A stretch of 64,000 nt of DNA from positions 46,710,001-46,774,000 of the forward strand of contig CM073493.1 in NCBI GenBank assembly GCA_037074585.1. Direction: 5' to 3'. The DNA comes from Biancaea sappan. Taxonomy: Eukaryota; Streptophyta; Magnoliopsida; Fabales; Fabaceae. The notes beneath the pieces are model-generated. The model was not told the DNA's origin. It made no database searches and was given only the letters and a program-made list of their open reading frames with translations. Numbering within the stretch: position 1 is the first letter of the stretch; every line of letters begins with the position of its first letter. Both the position numbers and the translations under genes were made by a program. This document shows, piece after piece, positions 11,200 through 21,905 of the stretch.

Positions 11200-12363
11200 T
11201 TGGATACGGAAGATCAGAGTAATCGGGTTGATCCGAGTAATCAAGTTAATAAGAGCAAGAAAGGACTTATAGCAGGCTTGAGCATTGGAGGGGTTGTTTT
11301 GATCTGTGGTGTCAGCTTAATTTGGCTAGTGACTTTGAAGATAAGAAGAAGAAGAGGAAGAAGTAGAAGTGATGATGGTTTTGATTTTGATCTAACCATG
11401 GACAATGAGTTTAAGAGAAGCATCGGGCCTAAGAAGTTTTCCTATAAGCAACTCCTAAAAGCAACCAACAAGTTTGCAAAGGAACAAAAGCTTGGAGAGG
11501 GAGGGTTTGGTGCAGTTTACAAAGGCTTTATAGATGACTTGAACAGCTATGTCGCTATCAAGAAGGTATCACAAGGATCACGCCAAGGGGTGAAGGAGTA
11601 TGCATCAGAAGTAAAGATCATCGGTCAATTGAGACACAAGAATCTGGTTCGACTCCTTGGGTGGTGCCACGAGAATGACGACTTAATACTCGTGTACGAG
11701 TTCATGGAAAACGGAAGCTTAAATCACCATCTGTTCAAACCCAAAAAGGAAAGCCTCCTGACTTGGGAAGCAAGGTATAACATAGCTCAAGGCCTAGCCT
11801 CAGCACTATTATACCTTCATGAAGAGTGGGAACAATGTGTTGTTCATAGGGACATAAAAGCAAGCAACATAATGCTGGACTTAAACTTCAATGCAAAGCT
11901 TGGGGATTTCGGGCTAGCCAGGCTTGTGGACCACGGAAAAGGGTTGAAAACAACGGTTCTAGCAGGGACATTTGGGTATATGGCTCCCGAATATGCCACT
12001 AAGGGGAAGGCCAGTAGAGAGTCTGATGTGTACAGTTTTGGGGTTGTGGCTTTGGAGATAGCCTCTGGGAGAACACCAGGAGAACCCGGTTTCAATGAAG
12101 AAGAGACTTCCCTAGTGGATTGGGTTTGGGAATTGTATAGCAGAAACCGTGTGCTTGAAGCAGCTGATCAGAGACTGTGTGGGGAATTCATTGGGGAAGA
12201 AATGATGAGGTTGATGATGGTGGGACTCTGGTGTGCTCTTACAGAATATGTGCTAAGGCCTAGTATTAGACAAGTGGTTCAAGTGCTTAATTTTGAAGCT
12301 CCTTTGCCTATTCTGCAATCACCAAGGTCTATACTGATGAGTCCTTTATTTTGGTTAAATTAG
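11200..12363 (+). CDS. Transmembrane and kinase half of LecRK copy 1
   Basis: In the same frame as the lectin half and open for 387 codons after the TGA (11200 is a TTG codon, not a real start). A membrane segment, LIAGLSIGGVVLICGVSLIW, is followed by an Arg-rich stop-transfer run. The kinase has every catalytic landmark: GEGGFGAVYKG (ATP loop), VAIKK (Lys), HRDIKASN (catalytic loop), DFGLA, and APEYA (activation segment). The RD-type loop and overall similarity suggest the LecRK class with a juxtamembrane KFSYKQLLKATNKF box. The natural C terminus is displaced by the solo LTR, which adds about ten foreign residues before a TAG at 12361. Confidence 0.9.
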   Translation: MDTEDQSNRVDPSNQVNKSKKGLIAGLSIGGVVLICGVSLIWLVTLKIRRRRGRSRSDDGFDFDLTMDNEFKRSIGPKKFSYKQLLKATNKFAKEQKLGEGGFGAVYKGFIDDLNSYVAIKKVSQGSRQGVKEYASEVKIIGQLRHKNLVRLLGWCHENDDLILVYEFMENGSLNHHLFKPKKESLLTWEARYNIAQGLASALLYLHEEWEQCVVHRDIKASNIMLDLNFNAKLGDFGLARLVDHGKGLKTTVLAGTFGYMAPEYATKGKASRESDVYSFGVVALEIASGRTPGEPGFNEEETSLVDWVWELYSRNRVLEAADQRLCGEFIGEEMMRLMMVGLWCALTEYVLRPSIRQVVQVLNFEAPLPILQSPRSILMSPLFWLN

Positions 12364-13660
12364 GTTGCTTTCTTAGGACTTTTTCCTCTCCTTGATCCCA
12401 TTTTTGTTATCTTTTGCTTGCTTTGTTCTGTGTTTTTGGCTTTCCTTGCTTTTTCTTGTTTTAATCTCTTTCCTTACCTTTTTATGCTTTTTGTTGTGTT
12501 TTCCTTGTAGGCTTTCTTTTCTGGTTTGCTGCTAGCTGGTGTGCTGATGAGATACTGAAGCAAATTGCTGAATGAGGCATGTTTTGGAGGCTGGCGCCCA
12601 GGCGCCACGCATGGCTCCTCAGGCGCCAGATGCTTTAACCCTCTGTCTTGAAGATTGAATGACTGGCGCCTAGGCGCCACACATTGTCTTCTCTCTTCCT
12701 TTTTGCATGGCGCCCAGGCGCCACACAGGGCGCCTGGGCGCCGGGGTCCTGGCATGCACCTATAAATAGGATTTCTGAAGCATTTTTGGACATCTTTTGG
12801 TTGGAGGAGAAGGAGCTCTGCTAGGGCAAAATCGGGGAAGAAGGGAAACCTACTCTCCATTGAGTTTGATGCTTATTTCTTTCTCTCTTTCCTCTTGTAT
12901 CATGTTTATTTATGTATTTGTGATGTTTTTCTCTTCTTCCACCATGTGTAACTAAATTTCTAGGGTTAGGGGATTGATGTAATTGACTCCTATGAAGCTT
13001 TGTTGTTGAATGCTTTAATGTATTTGCAATTTCGATTTTTGGAGTAGACTTTACCGTTTTTATCACTCTTGGATGCTTAGCTACCATCTTCAATGAATCT
13101 AGGGTTTATATTGGTGCTAGACATAGCTTGATATGGACTTGCCTTTGTAATTTCTACCGTAATTCGGGTTAGTCTAGACATAGATAACCTTAATTGCGTG
13201 GTTTTCATGAGTTCTTACGCTTAAACGCCAAATCAATTAATTTGACTAAGACATTAGCAAATTAATTGAGTGAGGTAGATTTGTTTCACCAAGACATTGG
13301 GTTCAATTATCTTTGTAAACTTAATCAACAAAAAGAGAAATTTGCAAATGTATTGAAGTATTTTCTAATGACTCAAAGATTAGTTTGTCTATGAATTAAT
13401 CGGATTAGGAGCTAAGTAAAATCAATCCCCTATGCCCGCTTTGTTCTCGTATAAATTTCGTTGTGTTAGCCAACTTAGTGTCTTACTTTAATTGCAATCT
13501 TTAAATTTAGACTCAACCACTCTACCATTTCAATTGTCCAAATATAATTTGCGCTAGTGAAATTGGTAATTGTTAAAGTCAATCCCTGAGGACGATAACT
13601 CTTTCTCTCTCACTTTACTACTTGTGCGACCCGATACACTTGTCGGGAAATAGCGCATCA
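12335..13660. mobile_element. Solo LTR (gypsy-like) inserted in the LecRK 3' coding end
   Basis: Starts TGATGAGTCC and ends AGCGCATCA, giving the TGATG...CATCA terminal inverted repeat. It is flanked by the 5 bp TSD TATAC at 12330-12334 and 13661-13665. Length is 1326 bp with no coding sequence, primer-binding site or second LTR, so it is what remains after LTR-LTR recombination. TATAAATA at 12761-12768 is a good TATA box on the plus strand, so the LTR could start or perturb transcription. The 3' end (CCCTGAGGACGATAACTC, then a GTGCGACCCG-like phrase) recalls Tat/Ogre-lineage LTRs; the lineage is an inference. Confidence 0.92.
12593..12742. repeat. Cluster of nine GGCGCC palindromes inside the solo LTR
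   Basis: GGCGCC occurs at 12593, 12601, 12622, 12665, 12673, 12709, 12717, 12729 and 12737, often in pairs such as GGCGCCCAGGCGCC. It lies 20-170 bp upstream of the LTR TATA box and is the most GC-rich patch in its neighbourhood. Confidence 0.9.
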
Positions 13661-13661
13661 T

Positions 13662-13832
13662 ATACCTACCAGTAATTCTGGTTTTGTGAGTGCACTTTCA
13701 TCTTCAAGCTCTGATTCTGGGATCAAACATAACCTTGGTGCAAGTGATAGCTCCTCCTTCACTGGGTCCTCACAGTCAAGCACATCTTTTCCTGTCATTT
13801 CTCCATCTGCTGCCCTTCTACATACATACTAA
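13662..13832 (+). pseudogene. Displaced C-terminal tail of LecRK copy 1
   Basis: The original reading frame resumes one base into the right TSD copy and runs 56 codons to TAA. It encodes a Ser-rich tail (SGFVSALSSSSSDSG, then SSSFTGSSQSSTSF). Such Ser-rich cytoplasmic tails are common at LecRK C termini. The perfect frame match across the LTR supports both the insertion and its boundaries. Confidence 0.85.
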
Positions 13833-15424
13833 ATTGAGATGAAGTTTGCATTTTTATTTTTTTATTTTTTTTTCAAATGTAATCTATTTTGCTTGAAATG
13901 AGAAATGAAATCCACTTATTTGTTTCATGTTCCATATGTAGTTCGGTTACAAAGGAGACACATGTCTTTGAAAAGAAGAGTGGGGAGAAATGGTGAAGAT
14001 CGTTTTCTTAACGTGAAGTTCACCTTAATCTTAAAAGATTAAGACGTCATGTGAGTTATAAGTTCATTGGCAAGTATTTGAAAACTTGATCTTCTAAAGA
14101 TGAAAGTTTTTAATTTAGTCTCTAAAATATCATAGTTCTGTTAATTTAGTCCTCATATACTTTCTTCCAATTAAAGCGGTCTCTCTTTCAAGCAAAATTA
14201 AAATTCTGCATGGCAGTTAGCTAATGGTATGAACTTATCCAGGAATCTTCAAGCCTTGAAAAACGTCATATTTTGTATTACAGAACCTATCAATGAGTTC
14301 CGAAGGAAGTAGTTTTATTGAAAGAAAACGTTTAGCTACTAAATTGAAATGATTTGCCTTTAAAGGACCAAATTGAAAGAAAATTCAAGTTTTTATAGGT
14401 TAAATCATTTATTTACTAATAGAATTACATATGAAGACTTAACTTCTCATTTATCCAAGTGGAGATTCTCTTTTAAGATTTCGCACCAAATACTAATAGA
14501 AAGATTACATTATACACAATTAAGAAGTTAAAAAATCAACATTGACTTTGACTAAGAAGAAGTTACCAGCAATGTATATTAGTATAATAAAACAGAGGTT
14601 GGAAAGAAGAAAAAGCCCCTTAAGCTACTCGTTCAGCAAAAGTCAGTCACATGACTCACCATTCTGAAAGGTCTACATATTTGCATACTAGATTACAAGC
14701 AAACGGTCCAAACGTAAGTATGCAAACCAATCCTAGTCAACTTTATATTCTTGTAATTTTTAAAATATAATTATTTTTATCATATAAAATTTCTATATTT
14801 TTTATAAAATAATAAATAATTTACATGTGACCATAGACCTTGTAGAAAAAAAGATACATAAATAGGAATGTCCTAATAAATAATTAACCTGACTTGCAGA
14901 GTCTTCAGTCTTTTGCATCCTTCATGAAAAATTTCATTTATCATGGTATAAATAACATAATATTAAAGTTCCCCATAGAACCATGTCTATACTCAAAACA
15001 GACAATAAAATGAACTAAAAACTGTTTTTTTTTTTTCACGGAAAATGAAAGAAGCAGGAGTAAAAAATAGTGGCCAACCCAAGAAGCACTTCAAACTAAT
15101 TGCAAATCCTTTCTCTATATTTAAAATATACACTTGCCTATCTTATAACTAGGAAATTATTTTATTTAGTTCAATTTTATATTTTGTGTAGAGAGGTCCA
15201 TTATAGTTTTTTTTTTTATGTTCAATAATCTAATATCACATTTTTTTTTAGTCTAAGTACATCATCCATTAACCTATGTATTAAGTACATATTGGATGTT
15301 TTGTTTATAAAATTGGACTGAAGTGTAAAATATTTTATAGTTACAAGAGGGATTATGCACTTTGAAAGTAGCGGGAAAGGAAGTGTAATTTACTCTTATC
15401 TTTTTCATTATCCCGCATGCATTT
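13833..15424. other. 3' flank of LecRK copy 1 and intergenic DNA, no gene seen
   Basis: AT-rich, with no supported coding frame. The start probably holds the natural LecRK 3' UTR. Confidence 0.45.
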
Positions 15425-16215
15425 TCCTTATCTTTCTCCTTCACTGGTTTCACTCCCTCTGATAAGAGCATAGTCTATGAAGGTTCCCCTTTGGGACAAA
15501 ACCACCAAGAACCTCACAGGTTTCAGCTTCAAGATTGATTCAGTTCTGAGCATTAAGTATGGAGATGGGATTGCTTTTTTGCTTGCAGATTCTGGTTCTA
15601 AGATCCCAAATGTCACAGAAGGTGGCACTATAGACCTTGTGCATGATGGCCAATCTTTGAACTTTAGTTACACCTCAAGTTAAGGGACTCTTAAGTGTTT
15701 GGTTCACTGGATTTATGAATAACGTCATTCTACCGCAGCAACTTTCTGCCATTGTTTGATCTGAGACCTCTTGCTGAATGGGTTACTTTCGGTTTCTCAT
15801 CTGCCACAAGAAATGCATATGCCACGCATAGTTTATAATCACGGGATTTTAGCTCAATTAAGTATCGTAACATAAAATGGGATCTTAATCAAAGGAAAAA
15901 AGAAATGGCAAGATTGGAATAGCAGTGTTGTTGAGCATTAGTGGATTTGCTTTATTTGAGTTGGGTTTTTTTTTTTTTTGGTCCTGTAGAAGTGGAAGAA
16001 CAGTGAAGAGGATAGTCATGGTTTGATGAGTACATGAGTGAAGATTTTGAGAGGAAGAGGACCTTGCAAGCACTCATATGCTGAATTAGTTATGCATATT
16101 ATTTCAAAGATGAGCATAAGCTAGGACAGAGTGGATTTGGAGGAGTGTATAGAGGTTTTCTCAAAGATTCAAACTCCTGTATTGCCATTAATAAGGAACT
16201 GGATTGAATTGGATT
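15425..16215 (+). pseudogene. L-type lectin receptor kinase, copy 3 (truncated relic)
   Basis: Starts inside the lectin domain (PLWDKTTKNLTGFSF) and keeps YGDGIAF with the sugar-site Asp. It then shows an internal deletion and frameshifts before WVTFGFSSATRNAYATHSL. A TAA at 15836-15838 follows at the same alignment position as the TGA of copy 1. Further on are remnants of the membrane segment and of the kinase start (HSYAELV, then in another frame LGQSGFGGVYRGFLKDSNS). The copy breaks off at about 16215, after the first kinase strands. It cannot make a receptor. Confidence 0.85.
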
Positions 16216-16568
16216 GGCTCCAGCATTGGAGATACGATAAAATTATTTCATACGAAAATTTGTAAATTCATTATTTCAATTTCATTATAAAAATAGACAA
16301 TTAGTTTACATCAAAATTTGTAAATTGATAATTATTTTTTGCAATAACAAGTTTAAATCATTTTTGGAGCATGTCCTAAAATAAAATTATAAATATGTAT
16401 TATAAGTTAATTGGTTTTTTTCTTTTCATAATTAAAAAAGTCTACACAACAACTAAAATGTAAAAAAATTTTCATAAATATAATAAATTCATATTTATTT
16501 TTAAAATTTTAATTTTTTTTAAACAAATTAAAAAATCAATTTAAAAAAATAGTCAATCTAAGAAGAAG
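16216..16568. other. AT-rich spacer, nothing recognised
   Basis: Very AT-rich DNA between the LecRK relic and the MULE target site, with no supported frame. Confidence 0.5.
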
Positions 16569-16578
16569 GTCTTGCCAC

Positions 16579-17165
16579 GGATCTGGCGTGGCTGCTCTTC
16601 TACTAAAGAAGAGCAGCCTGCCCTTCGCAGCGAGGGCCGTCGGATGAAAAGCAGCCAACGGACCAAGTTGAGTCTTGGTGGAAGAAGTTGGGCCATTGGA
16701 TCAACGCGATCCAACGGCCCAGATCGCACAGGGTCATTTAATAAAACGCATCGTTTTGCAATTTCTTTTTTTTTTTCAAACGCCCAACTGCCCGACACGT
16801 GTCCAGTATTTGCCCGCCTGCCCACATCCGGATCTGTTCGCATTTACCCGACCCGATGGCTCCGGTTTGACTTTTAATTTTTTTTTTAAAAAACTCTCCC
16901 CCAATCAGAGAAGGCCACGTGTCTGACTAATACCCACTCCCCCTCTCCGCGCCAGACCCCTTTTCTTCATCTCCAAGCACCAGCAACTGCATCCTCTGTC
17001 ATCATCCTCAGTCGTTCACCGGCATTGATAGCATTCGCCGCCGTCATCGTCCTCCTTTCTCGCTCGCTATCCTCAGTCATCGCCGGATTCCTTTTCGTGG
17101 TCTGTTTGCATTGTTCATCAAACCAGCTCCTCCATTGTCCTCCCCTGTAACGTATATCTCAAAGG
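16579..17165 (+). repeat. MULE left terminal inverted repeat
   Basis: Matches 21906-22496 in inverted orientation from the end inwards to CTCAAAGG, with small indels. The largest difference is about 35 bp around ATTGGATCAACGCGATCCAA, present here and absent from the right repeat. Frames within it, such as 16553-16877, are read in several phases on both strands and are not supported as genes. Confidence 0.9.
16590..16618. repeat. Perfect 12 bp hairpin 11 bp inside the MULE end
   Basis: GGCTGCTCTTCT, a 5 base loop ACTAA, then AGAAGAGCAGCC. The same hairpin occurs at the mirror position of the right end (22457-22485). Confidence 0.9.
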
Positions 17166-17188
17166 TATATATATATATATATATATAT

Positions 17189-17260
17189 AATCGGACTCAT
17201 ATGCATATATATTTAAGATTCCATACTCTTCGGATTTACTCCCAGTTTTGAAGATTTCTA
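17189..17260 (+). repeat. 72 bp segment between (AT)n runs, direct-orientation partner of 21814-21885
   Basis: Holds TTTAAGATTCCATACTCTTC and GGATTTACTCCCAG. Its partner beside the right TIR reads in the same direction, although the TIRs around it are inverted. Both are bounded by AT dinucleotide runs. Confidence 0.9.
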
Positions 17261-18637
17261 ATATATATATATATATATATATACTCTGCTTTTTGGATAT
17301 ACTGTAGCGTCGTCTTCTTCATTCCTCCGTGCATCTTCTTCCAGCTTTCAGCAGTACGTTTTGTTCCAACTGGAGATGGATTGTGGACATTTGAAGTGTG
17401 CGAATTCTTTCTCAAAATTGAAGCTCATTGTTGCATTCGTTGTTTTCATTTTGAAGAAGCTTTGGAGAAGAATTTGTTATCCACCCATGGATGAAGACGA
17501 AGACGCTCTTTTCGGCTGCCACCGAAGACTTATCATATTATAATAATTGTAACTATATTTTGTGAATTTGCGTTTCTGTAATCCCAGTATAAAAAAATTA
17601 GCTTATTCTGTTGTATCAGAGAACAAAAAATTAATCCACAAAACAACATTTTTTGTACTGGAGAACAGAGTTATTGTAAGTTTTTTCCATTGATTCCAGT
17701 GACAATCAGCTAGCTACGCAGTAACAGAAAGAAACCCTTCAAAATTGTGTTTTGTGATATAAAATATATCTATCACAAGTAAAAAACAAAGCAAAAGACA
17801 TACATAATACTCTGATTTTTCTCAACCATATACAAAGAAAGAGCAGCCAAGTTCATATATAAAATTGCAGCACACCACCTATAAAGAATATTAGTAAATT
17901 TTTCAGAAGCCATTCAACACAACTTTGGAAAGGGAAAGTTTGGAAGATTGATATACTTTATTTACTCTTCATATACAAAATTGCAGCACAACACCAGGTC
18001 TATGATCTTTTGCATGATGAATACATTGACATTCAAATAAATAACTACAAGAAATAGATCAAAAAAAATATGTATATACCCAAAAGTTGCTGCCCATTTT
18101 TGCATACACCAAATGGAAATCATGCAAACAACAATCATATTAATAACACTTTTCTTGTTAGCAGTTGGTAAAGTCATTCCTTTTCACAACTAATGCTTTT
18201 TTCTTGGACCTTGATTCCTCAATCATTGAAATCAGATCTTTCACCATCTTCTTTGCATTAGATCAATATCCCTTCCTGCTTATTGGGTTTCTTTGGCTAT
18301 TGAAGATGGCTTCTGACAAGAAAAGAAAAATTAAGTAAATAGGCAAAAATAAATCATATGCTACCTTGAACAGCAAAATAAAATCAAAAACTTGAAAAGA
18401 TGCCTTTATAGTTTTAAAAATTTTCAGTTTGGTCATTAGATTGTACCAAAGTGCCATTTAATTCTATTAACATGCTTGAATCATATTCTACCTTGACAAT
18501 CATAAACTAGAAATAGAATAAGGTCAATATACATACACCAAAATACAGCTTCTTCCAACGTCATTTGTATATATAAAACATCAAGTAGCTCCTCCATTTG
18601 TATATATATATATATATATTACCATCAATGAACATCT
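17261..18637. other. MULE interior downstream of the transposase, no supported gene
   Basis: Starts with an (AT)n run. A 60-codon plus-strand frame (17361-17543) has no recognised domain. On the minus strand near 18180-18260 a short frame with SMIEESRSKKKALV could be an exon, but no splice context supports it. Otherwise AT-rich. Confidence 0.4.
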
Positions 18638-21000
18638 TCAATGACCAGTCTGCAAAAAATCATCAATAGAAAATGGCAATTCTTCCAACGACTCCATAGG
18701 ACGGTCAATCTGTGCCTAAATTAAGAAAGAGCACATATTACAATATTTAAATATTACAATGCCAAAAAAAAAGCCATGTTACATAATAAAATTCTAACTG
18801 TAAGCATCTCAGTGAAGGTCATTTTAGGAGCATGTGTCTGGGGCGCTGGAGGTGCTGAGCAAGATATTTCTTGTACCACTTCATTGCTCTACACACAGAA
18901 AGATAAAATGAGATAGAGATAACTATTTGCTTTACACATAAAAAAGTTAAATGAAAAGCTAGTCTTTAATACTTTTTGCTTTGTCTTCCCTCGACCCTCA
19001 ACACAACTTCTATAGCGCCTTTTGTTGTTTGCTCCATCTCGTTGCTTGAATCCTGTTGGTTGTGGTGTGGAAGCAGTGGTGGCATTGAGATGGACATCCG
19101 AACCCTTTCTCGTTAAATGAAGCTCACTAAGTTGCTTCTGCAACTCCGACATGGTCTTCAACATCAATGATGTTCCTTCCACCGATTTGCTTGCTTCAGC
19201 TGATAGAGCTATTGATTTTCGACTGAGGTCCTTAAATCGATGCGTAGTCTGTAGCCTCAGGTCCTCCTCTATTTCTCTCCCTGTAAAATTGTATACGACA
19301 CTAGCTCTCGTCTTGTTCGTCCACCGGGGTAAAATGTATCGGGCAGGGACAAATTTTATATCATTAACGTCGTAGACCTTCAATGCATGGCAACAGAGAA
19401 TACCAAAGGTCTCAAACTTCCGACAAGAGCATATGACTGTGTGATCCGAAGAATCAAATGACACCGTGTAATATTTCTCCTTACCAACTAGAGAAATGAT
19501 ATGTTGTATCATCAACTGACTCTCATCCTTTCTCTTTACACACATTCGAATTATCTCATCATATTCTTCCTAGATCAAGTAAAAAATAGTGGGAGTATAA
19601 CTCTCAAACAGTTGTTTTAGCATAAGCGACCTCGGGTTACTTAAGCGTGGAATTTTCTCCCTAGCATCATACTCGCTCTTTAACTCCTTGTATTGCTTCT
19701 CATCCACAAGTCTTCCAAATTGCTTGAAGAACTGAACAAGGTGTACCTGTGGACTAAGTAAGTCCTTAAGGTTTGAGTTGAAACTCTCACTAAGTTGTGT
19801 ACTCCGAATACCACATGTGAAAGCCCGCTTCATAAAACAAGCAGCCCATTTTTCCTTCATCCGATATGCCGAAGTTATCCAGTTATTGTCCTCAATATTA
19901 TGATTTGCCACAATTTTAGACCATGCCACTTCAAAAGCATCCTCATCAATGATTTCATACATGCAACATGAAATTTTGCTCAATATGCTTTGAACATGCA
20001 ACAATCGAGAGAGATATTTCGTGGCATTCCGCATTAAATGCCAAGTGCATAGACCATTCACAGTTTCTGGCATAATCTCAGACAGTGCCCTTGCCATTGC
20101 CGCGTCCTGATCAGTAAAGATAGTGAGAGGCCTTTTACTCCCATGAGCTTGCAAGAAAGTTTCAAACAACCACTTAAAAGATTCTGCAGTCTCATCATAT
20201 AATAATGAGGCTCCATAAATAACTGTACCTCTATGGTGATTTAATCCACAAAACACAGCAAGAGGTCTGTTTTTCTTATTCGTACCAAAGGTGGTGTCAA
20301 GTGAGACCACATCACCAAATAGCCCGTAGTCAATCAACATCCTCGCGTCTGCCCAAAATACATTAGTAATCTGTTCCTCGGCATCTAACTGATATGCATA
20401 GAAGAAAGAAGGATTCTCCAATGATTGCTCTTGAAAGTATTTGATTAATACACCGGCTTCCCCATAAGCCATGCTTCTTGCTCTTTTATACCTAAGATAG
20501 TCTTTTACGTCATTTCGAGTGTACCCAGTATTTGTTCTTCCTCCCACATATACACTCATTAAACCAAAAGTGGCCTTCGGCCTAAGGCCAGCTTCTGTTG
20601 CTAGTTCTATCTCGTGAGCCTGGACTTCAGAAATATGACGTTGTGAGGGAAGCATATGAGTTGTCTCTGGAAGGTGTAGCTCATGGTTATGATCTCCTAT
20701 GAATTTGTTTACTCTGTACTTCCCATCAACTAGCTGCAATGCTAAATGAGCCATACATCCCGTTCTAGTCTCTTGACGAGGATTTTTAACATTTCTACCC
20801 CTTTTGTCTACACCTCTAAAGCCTTCTTTTGAGCAAACAAATTTCACCGACACAATAGAAGTTTTATCCTTCTTGCTTATGTTATGACCATCCTTTCTCA
20901 CTCCAAATCCTTTTTTGCCACCATAAATCTTCCAAAAAGTCCATGCCGCATCTATACTTTCAAACTCCATTCCTACCTCGGGGTCCAATGCTCTCTCCAT
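18638..21000 (-). pseudogene. MULE transposase, FAR1/FHY3-related, one in-frame TAG
   Basis: Start chosen at ATG 21000 (MERALDPEVGMEF); upstream residues look like intron ending in TTGTTGTAG at 21021. About 731 codons. A FAR1 DNA-binding domain spans residues 12-110 (GFGVRK, GCMAHL, GDHNHEL). The MULE transposase core has Asp in VVSLDTTFG (about 235), Asp in FTDQD (about 297-299) and Glu in LSESFNSN. A SWIM finger follows (CSCRKFETFGILCCH). One TAG at 19570-19572 interrupts the frame before EEYDEIIRM, probably from CAG. Two further C-terminal exons fit in phase: 18799-18888 and 18638-18715, with GT...AG introns between. The enzyme would bind the TIRs and mobilise the element. It is one codon from a full frame and may also be an unremoved intron boundary. 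Confidence 0.85.
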
Positions 21001-21020
21001 CGAAGTTTTTAATTGATTGT

Positions 21021-21813
21021 CTACAACAATACATAAACACACAATTAACAAAACTAACAAGCAGCACATAACATAAAATAGTTCAAGTAGGTGGAAAGCA
21101 TGACCATAAACCACTTGGTAACTAATCTTAAAGAGATATGTAGACTAAATAGGAAAAATGTAAAAACTTGTAAATAGTGTTTTAGACTTTTAAAATAAGT
21201 AATTTGGTCTATAAATGTTTATATTTAAGTAAGTGGGTTACTGATGTAAAGCCAAGTTTGAGATGCCAAGTGATTTAACATCATCAAGGGAAAAATATTA
21301 GACAAAATTATCTATTTGCTAAAATATGAAGATTATAGAATATATTAACCTAGTCACGTTCACCTAATTAGTATTAGAAATGGTCTAGATGCCAAAAAAA
21401 GAAACAAAATCAATGAAGCAATGCATTTGGTAGCAGTGCCTAATGAAGCAATGCATTTGGTAGTAGTATCAATGGCCAGACTTATTACCACCAATGCATT
21501 TGGTAGCAGATCCCATCCCAGTTCCACAAAAAGAAAGAAAAAAAATTGATTTTATGTACCAAATGGGCTTTACTACTTCAGTTGAATCAGAATACATATA
21601 TATGACAGTTCATACATCCAACAAAACTCAGAAATCAACGTATAGTTATGTATTCTAAGCCATACTCTCCATTCTACCTAGAGTACATGCATATCTTAAA
21701 TATAGTTAAAAAATAGTTGGTTCAACATTAGGCGTACATCCAGAAACCCAAAAATGAAAATACCTTCCAAAACTAACACATAATATATCCAGAATATATA
21801 TATACATATATAT
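21021..21813. other. MULE 5' region: probable first intron and leader
   Basis: Between the transposase start and the right TIR. A minus-strand 3' splice site (TTGTTGTAG) ends at 21021. The phrase AATGCATTTGGTAG occurs three times near 21420-21495. No supported gene. Confidence 0.45.
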
Positions 21814-21885
21814 AATCAGATTTATATGCTTATATATTTAAGATTCCCTACTCTTCGGATTTACTCCCATTTTTAAAGATTTCTA
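21814..21885 (+). repeat. 72 bp segment, direct-orientation partner of 17189-17260
   Basis: Same length as its partner, with a few substitutions (for example CCCTACTCTTC against CCATACTCTTC). It is bounded by AT runs on both sides, next to the right TIR. Confidence 0.9.
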
Positions 21886-21905
21886 GATATATATATATAT
21901 ATAAA

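Larger units (their letters stand above)
10396..13832 (+). pseudogene. L-type lectin receptor kinase, copy 1 (nonsense codon plus solo LTR in CDS)
   Basis: One reading frame runs from ATG 10396 through a signal peptide, legume lectin domain, membrane segment and Ser/Thr kinase. Only two lesions were found: an in-frame TGA at 11176-11178 and a 1326 bp solo LTR at 12335-13660. Ignoring the LTR and one TSD copy, the frame continues exactly: TCT (12328-12330) joins ATA (13662) and runs 56 more codons to TAA at 13830-13832. That gives about 701 codons without an intron, normal for LecRKs. The family are plasma-membrane receptors with an extracellular lectin-like domain, several acting in immunity. 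Whether this copy is dead, or gives a secreted lectin, is discussed in the findings. Confidence 0.9.

Noticed and set aside
11178..11200. A frameshift or intron separating the LecRK lectin and kinase halves
   Set aside because: Both halves are in the same frame, and reading through the TGA gives the expected SWSFNSSL junction, so it is a single stop codon.
12474..12860. A 128-codon minus-strand frame with Arg/Pro-rich sequence
   Set aside because: It lies wholly in the solo LTR across the GGCGCC array; no family match and no start context.
16553..16926. Several overlapping frames on both strands (also 21950-22380)
   Set aside because: They lie within the MULE terminal repeats, where GC-rich DNA keeps many frames open; none has a domain and they differ between the two repeats.
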